Source of the DNA: Helicobacter pylori
GTDB lineage: Bacteria; Campylobacterota; Campylobacteria; Campylobacterales; Helicobacteraceae
Assembly: GCF_900120335.1 (NCBI RefSeq)
Contig: NZ_LT635477.1
Location: 124,001-188,000, forward strand
Direction of reading: 5' to 3'
Length of the DNA: 64,000 nucleotides
The notes under the pieces are model-generated. The model searched no databases, was not told the DNA's origin, and worked only from the letters and a program-made list of their open reading frames with translations. Below, piece after piece: positions 17,620 to 26,519 of the stretch (positions are counted from its first letter, which is position 1; each line of letters starts with the position of its first letter). A program made the position numbers and the translations under genes.

Positions 17620-18969
17620 ATGTCAAACACAACCTGGTCGCCAACTTCATGGCATTCTTTTAAAATAGAGCAACACCCCACTTACAAAGATAAGCAAGAA
17701 TTAGAAAGAGTCAAAAAAGAATTGCGCTCCTACCCTCCTTTAGTGTTTGCTGGCGAAGCGAGGAACTTGCAAGAGCGCTTAGCCCAAGTCATTGACAATA
17801 AAGCGTTTTTGTTGCAAGGGGGCGATTGCGCGGAGTCGTTTTCCCAATTTAGCGCTAACCGGATTAGGGACATGTTTAAAGTGATGATGCAAATGGCGAT
17901 TGTCTTAACTTTTGCTGGCTCTATACCGATTGTGAAAGTGGGGCGCATTGCCGGACAATTTGCCAAGCCTCGCTCTAATGCGACTGAAATACTGGATGAT
18001 GAAGAAGTGTTGAGTTACAGAGGGGATATTATCAATGGGATTTCCAAAAAAGAAAGAGAGCCAAAGCCGGAAAGAATGCTTAAAGCTTACCATCAAAGCG
18101 TAGCGACTTTAAACCTTATCAGAGCCTTTGCCCAAGGCGGGTTAGCCAATTTGGAGCAAGTGCATCGTTTCAATTTGGATTTTGTCAAAAACAACGACTT
18201 TGGGCAAAAATACCAGCAAATCGCTGATCGGATCACGCAAGCTTTAGGGTTCATGCGAGCATGCGGGGTGGAGATAGAGCGAACGCCTATTCTTAGGGAA
18301 GTGGAGTTTTACACGAGCCACGAAGCGTTACTGCTCCATTATGAAGAGCCTTTGGTGCGTAAGGATAGTTTGACTAACCAGTTTTATGATTGCTCCGCGC
18401 ACATGCTATGGATTGGCGAAAGGACAAGAGATCCTAATGGTGCGCATGTGGAGTTTTTAAGGGGGGTTTGTAACCCTATTGGCGTGAAAATTGGGCCTAA
18501 TGCGAGTGTGAGCGAAGTGTTAGAATTGTGCGATGTTTTAAACCCGCACAACATTAAGGGGCGTTTGAATTTGATCGTGCGCATGGGTTCTAAAATCATT
18601 AAAGAGCGCTTGCCTAAGCTTTTACAAGGGGTGTTGAAAGAAAAACGCCACATTTTATGGAGCATTGATCCCATGCATGGCAACACGGTCAAAACCAACT
18701 TGGGGGTTAAAACAAGGGCTTTTGATAGCGTGTTAGATGAAGTGAAAAGCTTTTTTGAAATCCATAGGGCTGAAGGGAGCTTGGCTTCAGGGGTTCATTT
18801 GGAAATGACAGGAGAAAATGTTACAGAATGTATCGGTGGCTCGCAAGCGATCACCGAAGAGGGTTTGAGTTGCCATTACTATACGCAATGCGATCCAAGA
18901 CTAAACGCCACTCAAGCCCTAGAACTCGCTTTTTTAATCGCTGACATGCTTAAAAAACAACGCGCTTGA
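17620..18969 (+). CDS. aroF: Class II 3-deoxy-7-phosphoheptulonate synthase
   Basis: First step of the shikimate pathway: PEP plus erythrose 4-phosphate give DAHP. 449 residues, the length of the plant-like class II (AroA-II) enzymes. Class motifs are QGGDCAESF near residue 67, the [11 protein letters not shown] stretch, [18 protein letters not shown] and DPMHGNT. The class I motifs of E. coli AroG are absent. A later pathway gene, aroK, lies at 39471. It is transcribed alone from its own promoter. The gene name follows H. pylori annotation usage. Confidence 0.95.
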   Translation: MSNTTWSPTSWHSFKIEQHPTYKDKQELERVKKELRSYPPLVFAGEARNLQERLAQVIDNKAFLLQGGDCAESFSQFSANRIRDMFKVMMQMAIVLTFAGSIPIVKVGRIAGQFAKPRSNATEILDDEEVLSYRGDIINGISKKEREPKPERMLKAYHQSVATLNLIRAFAQGGLANLEQVHRFNLDFVKNNDFGQKYQQIADRITQALGFMRACGVEIERTPILREVEFYTSHEALLLHYEEPLVRKDSLTNQFYDCSAHMLWIGERTRDPNGAHVEFLRGVCNPIGVKIGPNASVSEVLELCDVLNPHNIKGRLNLIVRMGSKIIKERLPKLLQGVLKEKRHILWSIDPMHGNTVKTNLGVKTRAFDSVLDEVKSFFEIHRAEGSLASGVHLEMTGENVTECIGGSQAITEEGLSCHYYTQCDPRLNATQALELAFLIADMLKKQRA

Positions 18970-18988
18970 TTGAAATCAAAATAATAAG

Positions 18989-19175
18989 AGGCTTTAGTCA
19001 AGCGATCGTTTCTTCTAATGCGTTCTATAGAGGGATTTAGTTGGGGGTTGTAGGGGGAGAGTTATTTCAAAATACCCCAGTTATCCCCTTAAGAGAATGA
19101 GTTTTATGTGAAATAAAGTTTTAAAAATTAAAGAATAATAAGGTTAAATAAGGTTTTGAGTGCCGACATTTGATG
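18989..19175 (+). repeat. Intergenic G-rich hairpin repeat, copy C
   Basis: CTTTAGTCAAG and GCGATCGTTTCTT, then GGGATTTAG, TTGGGGGTTGTAGGGGG, GTTATTTCAAAATACCCC, TTATCCCCTTAAGAGAATGAG, a tail with TTAAAAATTAAAGA and the end motif ACATTTGATGA. It follows the DAHP synthase gene in the same orientation. Confidence 0.72.
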
Positions 19176-19217
19176 AAAACAGAGCCAAATATTAATCTAT
19201 CTTTAACTCTTTTTCTT

Positions 19218-19223
19218 TATAAT
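19218..19223 (+). promoter_or_regulatory. -10 box of the 44-residue lipoprotein gene
   Basis: Perfect TATAAT, 35 bp before the ATG at 19259. Confidence 0.6.
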
Positions 19224-19258
19224 TATCGTAAGCATTTTAATATTTAAAGGAGCTTGAA

Positions 19259-19393
19259 ATGAGAATTTCTCTTTTAGCTGTAATTTTAGCGTTATTGTTT
19301 GTGGCTTGCCATGAAACTAAAAAACAAATTTTGCAAAACGAAGCCGATAGCACCCCCTCAGAAAAGACCATTTGGCAACCTGAACAAAAATAA
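19259..19393 (+). CDS. Small lipoprotein (44 aa)
   Basis: Encodes MRISLLAVILALLFVAC, a classic lipoprotein signal with lipobox LFVAC and acceptor Cys17, followed by a polar 27-residue tail ending EKTIWQPEQK. AAAGGAG stands seven bases before the ATG and a TATAAT is in place, so expression is likely. Position matches HP0135. Such short tails are usually tethered to the periplasmic face of a membrane. The function is unknown. Confidence 0.8.
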   Translation: MRISLLAVILALLFVACHETKKQILQNEADSTPSEKTIWQPEQK

Positions 19394-19438
19394 AAATTTA
19401 AAAAAGCTAAAAAGCGTTTTTACCATCAAATTAAAAGG

Positions 19439-19570
19439 GCTTGATTTTTAGTTAAATAGTGTTTAAAAAGCGTTTTTGTGGGGCTATTATCGCAAAATAA
19501 CCCTATTTTTTATGAGTTTTAGCGTAAAAAATAAAAGTTTTTGTTAAATAAGACTCACCGGTGTTTGAAA
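19439..19570 (+). repeat. Worn copy of the intergenic G-rich hairpin repeat
   Basis: Keeps GTGGGGC, CGCAAAATAACCCTATTTTT, ATGAGTTTTAGCGTAAA and an end matching CCGGTGTTTGAAAAGAATAG, which parallels CCGACATTTGATGAAAACAG in copy C. The G-tract array is lost, so neither a quadruplex nor the long hairpin is possible. It lies between the small lipoprotein gene and bcp, which converge. Confidence 0.5.
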
Positions 19571-19616
19571 AGAATAGAGCCTTAGAGTTTGAAGATTAAA
19601 AGGCTTGAGAGCGAAA

Positions 19617-20075
19617 CTACAAACTCTCTAAAACTTTTTGAGCATGCCCTTTCGCTTTGACATTATAGAAGCATTTTTCTAAAACACCTTGCGTGTTGAT
19701 AATGAAAGTGGAGCGGATAATCCCCAAATGCTCTTTCCCATAAAGCATGCGTTTGCCATAAGCTTTGTAAAGATTGGCCACTTTTTTATCTTCATCGCAG
19801 AGCAAGATCACATTCAAAGAGCATTGGCTGATAAATTTTTGATGCGATTGAGAATTATCAGGGCTTACGCCCACGACAACAGCGTTTTTCTTTTCAAATT
19901 CGCTAAACAGAGCGCTAAAATCTTTGGCTTCTAAGGTGCATCCGGGGGTGTTGTCTTTAGGGTAGAAATACAGCACCACTTTTTTATGGAGCAAATCTTT
20001 TAAAGAAATTTCTACGCCATCGCTGTTTTTCAATCTAAAATCAGGGGCTAATTGCCCTACTTCTAATTTTTCCAT
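19617..20075 (-). CDS. bcp: Peroxiredoxin of the Bcp/PrxQ type
   Basis: Thiol peroxidase of 152 residues that reduces hydrogen and organic peroxides. The peroxidatic cysteine is Cys46 in FYPKDNTPGCTLEAKDF. Most PrxQ proteins have a resolving cysteine five residues later; here that place is lysine, so resolution must use another cysteine (the SQC and LLC cysteines further on) or an external thiol. The gene is the last of a minus-strand run: the lutC stop lies 9 bp upstream, so it is probably expressed with the lactate-oxidation genes. Confidence 0.92.
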   Translation of the reverse strand: MEKLEVGQLAPDFRLKNSDGVEISLKDLLHKKVVLYFYPKDNTPGCTLEAKDFSALFSEFEKKNAVVVGVSPDNSQSHQKFISQCSLNVILLCDEDKKVANLYKAYGKRMLYGKEHLGIIRSTFIINTQGVLEKCFYNVKAKGHAQKVLESL

Positions 20076-20084
20076 TCTTATCCT

Positions 20085-20720
20085 TTAATAGAGAATGACA
20101 GCGACTTTTTGAGGCCCATGCACCCCAAAAACGGTTTTCAATTCAATGTCAGCTGTCCGGCTAGGCCCGCCAATAAGGAGCATGTTTGTGGGCAATACGC
20201 CGTTTTGGCTTTGGTTTTTTAAAGCTTGCATGCCTTCACTCAAATTGCGCACAATGGATTCTTTTTTCAATAAGATGATGCAATTAAGGGTGATGAGCGA
20301 AAGCAATCGCGGGCTTGCATGCGAAGAAACCGCCCCAATCATGCCCAAGCTTGAAATCCCACAAACCCCATGCAATAAAGCTGTATCAATCTCAAACAAC
20401 TCTTCACGCATCGCTTCAATTTCTTTGTCATAGGGCTGTAAAGTGAAATCCTTAAACGCTTCAAAATTCAAATTTAAATCCGTAGAGTGTAAGACTTTTT
20501 TGCTTTGAAAATTTTCTAAAGCCTTTAAAATGGCTTGCTCTAAATTTTCTTTAGCGCTTTCAATGACTTCGGCCTTATTCAATATTTGGAAATGCTTGTA
20601 TTCTTCCACCAAGTCTTCAAACTCCACTTTAATGATATTTCTATAAGCAGGGTTTGCTCCCTGAATGGCATGCTTGGCTTTGGCTTCTTTAATGCGCTTT
20701 AAAATAGGCTCTTTACTCAT
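20085..20720 (-). CDS. lutC: Lactate utilisation protein C
   Basis: 211-residue protein of the LUD domain family, third subunit of the LutABC L-lactate oxidising complex. The C-terminal half has the family signature LLIGGPSRTADIEL followed by GVHGPQKVAVILY. No cysteine cluster is present, as expected for LutC. It overlaps the lutB end by 8 bp, and bcp follows closely. Confidence 0.9.
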   Translation of the reverse strand: MSKEPILKRIKEAKAKHAIQGANPAYRNIIKVEFEDLVEEYKHFQILNKAEVIESAKENLEQAILKALENFQSKKVLHSTDLNLNFEAFKDFTLQPYDKEIEAMREELFEIDTALLHGVCGISSLGMIGAVSSHASPRLLSLITLNCIILLKKESIVRNLSEGMQALKNQSQNGVLPTNMLLIGGPSRTADIELKTVFGVHGPQKVAVILY

Positions 20721-22158
20721 AAATCACCCCTTCTAAGTGCTGGACTTTGGCATGCAAACTCGTGTCCATATTGGGTAAGGTTCTCACGCTCGCCCACTCT
20801 TTGACTAAAGGCAGTATAGGCGCTAAAAGCTTGCCTAAAGGCGAGAAAAATTGAGCCATTTTCAATTGGAAACGCCACTTAGCCCCATCGCTTGCCATTT
20901 TGGCAAACATTTTCATAGAGAATTTTTCCATCCCGCTGTGTTGGGTGCTTTTAGCCCCCTTGACCACACCCCTGCCCTCGCCCACTTTATCGGCTCGTAA
21001 ATCCCTGATGAGTTCCGCTAAAGGGATTTCTACGGGGCATACTTCAGTGCAACGCCCGCAAAGACTGCACAAATTAGGGATATGCCCGTAATTATTCAAG
21101 CCAAAGAGTTGGGGGGATACCACCACGCCTATGGGGCCAGGATAAGTGGAAAGATAGGCATGCCCACCGATTTTATCATACACAGGGCAGTGGTTCAAAC
21201 AAGTCCCGCAACGAATGCATGAAAGAGCGCGGTAATACTTTTCATCAGCCAAGATATTAGAGCGGTTGTTGTCTAATAAAATGATGTGGGCTTCTTTAGG
21301 GCCGTCTAAATCGTCGTTTTTTCTAGGGCCTGTGATGATGTTTTGATAGCAAGTGATAGGCACGCCCACCGCGCTTGGGGCGAGTAAATTGTTTAAAATC
21401 GCCGCATCATCAAAGCTTTCTACTAATTTTTCAATCCCGCAAATAGCGACATGCACATCGCATGCGGTGGTGCTCATTCTGCCATTACCCTCATTTTCCA
21501 CTAACCAGATCGCCCCCTCATTAGCGATAGCGAAATTAACCCCACTAATCCCCATTTTAAAGCTTTCAAATTCTTTGCGCATGTGCTTTCTGGCGATCGC
21601 GTTAAGCTTCTCAGGCTCTTCTTCATAAGCGGCGTTGAGTTTTTCTTCAAAAATCTTACCGATTTGCTTGCGGTTTTTATGGATGGCTGGCACGACAATA
21701 TGCACAGGGTGTTCATTGATGAGCTGGATAATCAATTCGCCCAAATCCGTTTCTTGCGCTTGAATGCCCTTTTCTTTGAGATAATGGTTCAAACCAATTT
21801 CTTCGCTCGCCATGGATTTTTGCTTTAAAATGCGATTGATATTCTTTTCTTTAGCGAGGTTGTAAATGATTTCATTAGCTTCATCGCCGTCTTTAGCGTA
21901 ATGGATTTTAAAGCCGTTTTGAGTGGCGTTTTTTTCAAACAATTCCAAATATTCATCAAGCCTGGATAAAATCTTAAGCTTGACTTCCTTGCCTAATTCC
22001 CTTAAATTTTCCCACTCGCTGTAACGATTTTTAAGGAGATTCTTACGATTAGCCCTTAAGGTGTCCATTGCAGAACGCAAATTTTCCCTTAATTGCGTAT
22101 CGCCTAATTGGTCGGTGATGATTTCTTCGTATTCTTGGTCGCTGTGATATTTTTCCAT
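20713..22158 (-). CDS. lutB: Lactate utilisation protein B, iron-sulfur subunit
   Basis: 481 residues. The first 300 form a LUD domain (VNFAIANEGAIWLVENEGNG). Then come two ferredoxin-type 4Fe-4S motifs, CIRCGTCLNHCPVY and CSLCGRCTEVCPVE, and a C-terminal helical tail. It passes electrons from L-lactate oxidation to the respiratory chain with LutA and LutC. AAGGA precedes the ATG. It lies 28 bp after lutA. Confidence 0.93.
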   Translation of the reverse strand: MEKYHSDQEYEEIITDQLGDTQLRENLRSAMDTLRANRKNLLKNRYSEWENLRELGKEVKLKILSRLDEYLELFEKNATQNGFKIHYAKDGDEANEIIYNLAKEKNINRILKQKSMASEEIGLNHYLKEKGIQAQETDLGELIIQLINEHPVHIVVPAIHKNRKQIGKIFEEKLNAAYEEEPEKLNAIARKHMRKEFESFKMGISGVNFAIANEGAIWLVENEGNGRMSTTACDVHVAICGIEKLVESFDDAAILNNLLAPSAVGVPITCYQNIITGPRKNDDLDGPKEAHIILLDNNRSNILADEKYYRALSCIRCGTCLNHCPVYDKIGGHAYLSTYPGPIGVVVSPQLFGLNNYGHIPNLCSLCGRCTEVCPVEIPLAELIRDLRADKVGEGRGVVKGAKSTQHSGMEKFSMKMFAKMASDGAKWRFQLKMAQFFSPLGKLLAPILPLVKEWASVRTLPNMDTSLHAKVQHLEGVIYE

Positions 22159-22186
22159 GATTATTCCTTAAAACAATTCTTTAATG

Positions 22187-22915
22187 TTAAAGCCCAAGCC
22201 TTGAGGCTAAAAAGTCATAAAAATGCATGGGTTTTGTCAAAGAACCCATTTTCTGCATGGCGGTGCTGATATTCATCAAACACCCCGCATCCGCTGAAAC
22301 AATCACATCCACATGACGGCTCTCTATGTCTTTAATCTTTTCTTTAACCATAACCGCTGAAATTTCAGGCTCTTTGACTGAAAAAGTCCCCCCAAACCCG
22401 CAGCATTCTTCTTCTTTTTCCAATTCAATGAGTTCCACATTTTTAAGCTGTCTGATGAGATTTTTCGCCGAGTCAATCACTTTAGCCACCCTTAAGGCAT
22501 GGCAATTAGAATGCCATGTGATTTTAAGGGGTTCGCCCTTATCTTCGTATTTGACTTGCAATTTTTTATCCAAAAACTCGCTCAATTCATACACCCTAGA
22601 GCAAAAATCTTTAACCATGTTAAATTCCGCATGCCCTTCAAACAATTCCAAATAATCATGCCGCATCATCCCTGTGCATGAACCGCTGGGCAAGATAATA
22701 GGGTAGTCGTTATTGGAATAAAGCTTGATATTGTATAAAACGATTTTTTTTGTTTCTTCATAGTATCCTGAGTTGTAGCTTGGCTGGCCGCAACATGTCT
22801 GGTCTTTTTTAAAAACCACTTCCAAATTTTCCTTACGGAGTAATTTGATAGCGTTAAGCGATGCGTTGCTATAAATGGCTGCTCCTAGACAAGTAGCAAA
22901 GAAATTGACTTTCAA
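22187..22915 (-). CDS. lutA: Lactate utilisation protein A (TTG start)
   Basis: CCG-domain iron-sulfur protein of 242 residues, usual LutA length. Two cysteine-rich CCG motifs are visible: CCGQPSYNSGY and CCGFGGTFSVK. I place the start at TTG 22915 because AAGGAG stands six bases before it and the product then opens (M)KVNFFATCLGA, the normal LutA beginning. A longer frame from 23014 would add a spurious membrane-like segment, has no ribosome-binding site, and would span the predicted promoter at 22956. First gene of lutABC-bcp, diverging from the lactate permeases. Confidence 0.9.
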   Translation of the reverse strand: MKVNFFATCLGAAIYSNASLNAIKLLRKENLEVVFKKDQTCCGQPSYNSGYYEETKKIVLYNIKLYSNNDYPIILPSGSCTGMMRHDYLELFEGHAEFNMVKDFCSRVYELSEFLDKKLQVKYEDKGEPLKITWHSNCHALRVAKVIDSAKNLIRQLKNVELIELEKEEECCGFGGTFSVKEPEISAVMVKEKIKDIESRHVDVIVSADAGCLMNISTAMQKMGSLTKPMHFYDFLASRLGL

Positions 22916-22955
22916 AGAATGCTCCTTAAAATTCCAAATTAAGAGTTTCAAACAC

Positions 22956-22961
22956 AATATA
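22956..22961 (-). promoter_or_regulatory. -10 box of lutABC
   Basis: TATATT within GAGTATTATATTGTG on the minus strand, 41 bp before the TTG start of lutA; TATTAT two bases upstream is an alternative. Confidence 0.45.
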
Positions 22962-23096
22962 ATACTCAAAATTAGTAAGATTGTAATCACAAGTTGATAA
23001 ACCCACTCGCTCAAACATTGTTACTAAAATAAACCACAAACCCATTAAATTTGACTTAATATTAAATGCTACTTAAAATTAGTTTTCTCTTTTAAG

Positions 23097-23102
23097 TAAG
23101 AT
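23097..23102 (+). promoter_or_regulatory. Possible -10 box of the lactate permease genes
   Basis: TAAGAT, 33 bp before the first permease start, which has a good AAGGAAA ribosome-binding site. Weak match. Confidence 0.35.
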
Positions 23103-23134
23103 AAAAAATACTTTTAATTATTCAAGGAAAATTT

Positions 23135-24784
23135 ATGGAATTTTATCAAGTCTATGACCCATTAGGCCATATTTGGCTGAGCGCTTTAGTGGCGCTATCG
23201 CCTATTGCGCTTTTTTTTATCTCTCTTATTGTTTTTAAACTTAAAGGGTATAGCGCTGGGTTTTTAAGCTTAGCGCTTTCAATCCTTATTGCGTTATTTG
23301 TGTATAAAATGCCTGTTCAAATGGTGAGTGCGAGTTTTTTCTATGGCTTTCTTTATGGCTTGTGGCCGATCGCATGGATTGTGATCGCTGCGATTTTTCT
23401 TTACAACCTTTCAGTGAAATCCGGGTATTTTGAGATTTTAAAAGAAAGCATTTTAAGTTTGACGCCGGATCACCGCATTTTAGTGATTTTGATCGGGTTT
23501 TGTTTTGGCTCGTTCTTAGAAGGCGCGATTGGTTTTGGAGGCCCGGTAGCGATCACAGCGGCGATTTTAGTCGGTCTTGGGCTAAACCCCTTATACGCTG
23601 CCGGGTTGTGCCTGATCGCTAACACCGCTCCTGTAGCCTTTGGCGCGGTGGGTATCCCTATTACGGCAATGGCTAGCGTGGTGGGTATCCCTGAATTAGA
23701 GATTTCTCAAATGGTGGGTAGGGTGTTACCCATTTTTTCCATTGGCATTCCTTTTTTCATCGTGTTTTTAATGGATGGCTTTAGAGGGATTAGAGAAACC
23801 TTTCCTGCAGTGGCCGTTACTGGGTTTAGTTTCGCTATCGCGCAATTTTTAAGCTCTAATTATCTAGGGCCGCAGCTTCCGGATATTATTTCAGCTTTAG
23901 TGTCATTGATTGCTACCACTTTATTTTTAAAATTCTGGCAGCCCAAACACATTTTCACCAGCAATGGCAAAGAGCCCACAATCAGCACAGAAAAACACCA
24001 TATTTGTAAGGTGGTTGTGGCGTGGATGCCTTTTGTGTTGCTCACGATTACGATTATTATATGGACGCAACCCTGGTTTAAAGCGCTCTTTAAAGAAGGT
24101 GGGGCTTTGGCGTTTTCTAGCTTTGCGTTTGAATTCAATTCTATCAGTCAAAAGATTTTCAAAACCGTTCCCATTGTTACTGAAGCGACTAATTTTCCTG
24201 TGGTGTTCAAACTCCCTTTGATTTTAACGACAGGCACTTCCATTTTTTTAGCCGCTCTTTTAAGCGTGTTTTTGTTGCGCGTGAAAATCAGCGATGCGAT
24301 AGGGGTGTTTGGGGCCACTTTAAAAGAAATGCGTTTGCCGATTTTAACCATTGGCGTGGTTTTAGCGTTTGCGTATGTGGCTAATTATAGCGGCATGAGC
24401 GCCACGCTCGCTTTAGCGCTAGCAGATACCGGGCATGTTTTCACTTTCTTTTCGCCTGTGGTAGGCTGGCTTGGGGTGTTTTTAACCGGAAGCGATACGA
24501 GTTCTAATCTTTTATTTGGATCTTTACAAATGCTCATCGCTACACAGCTTGGCTTGCCTGAAGTGCTTTTCTTAGCGGCCAACACTTCCGGGGGCGTTGT
24601 GGGCAAAATGATAAGCCCTCAAAGTATCGCTATCGCTTGTGCGGCGGTGGGGTTAGTGGGGAAAGAGAGCGAATTGTTCAGATTTACAGTAAAATACTCT
24701 ATCGCTTTGGCAATCATTATGGGGATTATTTTCACTCTTATTGCTTATGTCTTCCCCTTTATTATCCCCATCATTCCTAAATAA
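23135..24784 (+). CDS. lctP: L-lactate permease, first copy
   Basis: LldP/LctP family importer of 549 residues with 12 or more membrane helices. Family motifs include EGAIGFGGPVAITAAILVGL, ANTAPVAFGAVGIPI and GSDTSSNLLFGSLQ. It diverges from lutABC, which oxidises the imported lactate. The second permease follows 56 bp later and is a close paralog. The copies differ most around residues 300-330, in a loop between helices. Confidence 0.93.
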   Translation: MEFYQVYDPLGHIWLSALVALSPIALFFISLIVFKLKGYSAGFLSLALSILIALFVYKMPVQMVSASFFYGFLYGLWPIAWIVIAAIFLYNLSVKSGYFEILKESILSLTPDHRILVILIGFCFGSFLEGAIGFGGPVAITAAILVGLGLNPLYAAGLCLIANTAPVAFGAVGIPITAMASVVGIPELEISQMVGRVLPIFSIGIPFFIVFLMDGFRGIRETFPAVAVTGFSFAIAQFLSSNYLGPQLPDIISALVSLIATTLFLKFWQPKHIFTSNGKEPTISTEKHHICKVVVAWMPFVLLTITIIIWTQPWFKALFKEGGALAFSSFAFEFNSISQKIFKTVPIVTEATNFPVVFKLPLILTTGTSIFLAALLSVFLLRVKISDAIGVFGATLKEMRLPILTIGVVLAFAYVANYSGMSATLALALADTGHVFTFFSPVVGWLGVFLTGSDTSSNLLFGSLQMLIATQLGLPEVLFLAANTSGGVVGKMISPQSIAIACAAVGLVGKESELFRFTVKYSIALAIIMGIIFTLIAYVFPFIIPIIPK

Positions 24785-24840
24785 GGGGGTTTTTTAAAGA
24801 GATCTAGCGCTAAGAGAATATTTTTAAAAGGGATTTTTTA

Positions 24841-26496
24841 GTGTCAGAATTTCATCAAGTTTATGACCCTTTGGGTAATATTTGGCTGAGCGCTCTTGTG
24901 GCCTTATTGCCGATTTTATTATTTTTCTTATCTTTAATGGTTTTTAAGCTCAAAGGTTATGTAGCGGCCTTTTTGAGCGTGGCCTTATCAGCTATTATTG
25001 CGGTTTTAGTGTATAAAATGCCTGTTAGCATGGTGGGTTCAAGTTTTCTTTATGGCTTTCTTTATGGTTTGTGGCCGATCGCTTGGATCATCATTGCGGC
25101 GATTTTTTTATACAAACTCAGCGTTAAATCCGGCTATTTTGAAATCTTAAAAGAAAGCGTTCAGTCCATCACTTTAGATCACCGCATTTTAGTGATTTTG
25201 ATCGGATTTTGTTTTGGCTCATTTTTAGAAGGGGCGATCGGCTTTGGAGGGCCTATTGCCATTACAGCAGCGATTTTAGTGGGCTTGGGGTTAAGCCCTT
25301 TATACGCTGCCGGGTTATGTTTAATCGCTAACACCGCTCCTGTGGCCTTTGGTGCGGTGGGTATCCCTATAAGCGCGATGGCGAGCGCGGTAGGGGTGCC
25401 AGCGATCTTAATTTCAGCCATGACGGGTAAAATCCTCTTTTTTGTGAGCTTGTTAGTGCCGTTTTTTATTGTGTTTTTAATGGATGGCTTTAAGGGGATT
25501 AAAGAGACTTTTCCGGCCGTTTTTATCGCGGCTTTTTCTTTCGCTGGCGCGCAATTTTTAAGCTCTAATTATTTAGGGCCAGAATTGCCCGGCATTATTT
25601 CAGCCCTTGTCTCACTCGTTGCGACAGCGCTCTTTTTGAAATTTTGGCAGCCTAAAGCGATTTTTAGAAGCGACGGCAAAGCGATCTCATTCACTAAAAG
25701 TAACCATCATATTTGTAAGGTTTATGTCGCTTGGTCTCCTTTTGTGATTTTGGTTTTAGTGATTGTGTTATGGATACAGCCTTTTTTTAAAGCCTTATTT
25801 GAAAAAGACGGCTTGTTAGCTTTTTCTAATTTTTATTTTGAATTCAATAACATCAGTAACCACATCTTTAAAAGCCCGCCTTTTGTAGAAGCCAATCAAA
25901 GCGTGAGTTTTCCTGTGGTGTTTAAACTCCTCTTAATCAACACGGTTGGCACTTCCATTTTTTTAGCCGCTCTTGTTAGCATGCTCGTTTTAAGGGTGCG
26001 AGTGAGCGATGCAGTGAGCGTCTTTGGCGAGACTTTGAAAGAAATGCGCTACCCCATTCTCACCATTGGTTTAGTCTTAAGCTTTGCTTATGTGTCTAAT
26101 TACAGCGGGATTTCTTCCACTCTAGCCTTAGCGCTCACGCATACCGGTTTGGCTTTCACTTTTTTCTCGCCCTTGATTGGGTGGGTAGGCGTGTTTTTAA
26201 CCGGAAGCGATACGAGTTCTAATCTTTTGTTTGGCTCTTTACAGCAACTCACCGCCCAACGATTGCAACTCCCTGAGATTTTAACCTTAACGGCTAATAC
26301 CGTGGGTGGCACTTTGGGCAAAATGATAAGCCCTCAAAGCATCGCTATCGCTTGCGCGGCGGTAGGGTTAGCCGGGAAAGAGAGCGATTTATTCAAATTC
26401 ACGGCTAAATACTCGCTTGTTTTTGTGGTGCTTATGGGGGTAGTGATTAGCGCGATCGCGTATTGGATCCCTGAAGTCGTGCCTAAAATAAAGTAG
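24841..26496 (+). CDS. lctP: L-lactate permease, second copy (GTG start)
   Basis: 551-residue paralog of the preceding gene, with the same motifs in the same places, including EGAIGFGGPIAITAAILVGL and GSDTSSNLLFGSLQ. It starts at GTG 24841 with AAAGGG upstream and is probably co-transcribed with the first copy. A 38-bp stretch (26191-26228) is identical to 24476-24513 in the first copy, consistent with gene conversion. Possible differences in affinity or stereospecificity for D- and L-lactate cannot be read from sequence. Confidence 0.93.
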   Translation: MSEFHQVYDPLGNIWLSALVALLPILLFFLSLMVFKLKGYVAAFLSVALSAIIAVLVYKMPVSMVGSSFLYGFLYGLWPIAWIIIAAIFLYKLSVKSGYFEILKESVQSITLDHRILVILIGFCFGSFLEGAIGFGGPIAITAAILVGLGLSPLYAAGLCLIANTAPVAFGAVGIPISAMASAVGVPAILISAMTGKILFFVSLLVPFFIVFLMDGFKGIKETFPAVFIAAFSFAGAQFLSSNYLGPELPGIISALVSLVATALFLKFWQPKAIFRSDGKAISFTKSNHHICKVYVAWSPFVILVLVIVLWIQPFFKALFEKDGLLAFSNFYFEFNNISNHIFKSPPFVEANQSVSFPVVFKLLLINTVGTSIFLAALVSMLVLRVRVSDAVSVFGETLKEMRYPILTIGLVLSFAYVSNYSGISSTLALALTHTGLAFTFFSPLIGWVGVFLTGSDTSSNLLFGSLQQLTAQRLQLPEILTLTANTVGGTLGKMISPQSIAIACAAVGLAGKESDLFKFTAKYSLVFVVLMGVVISAIAYWIPEVVPKIK

Positions 26497-26519
26497 AATT
26501 GTTTTGGATTTGGCAGGGT

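Noticed and set aside
22916-23014. N-terminal membrane extension of LutA from TTG 23014
   Set aside because: No ribosome-binding site, it crosses the predicted promoter, and AAGGAG plus the normal LutA N-terminus point to TTG 22915.
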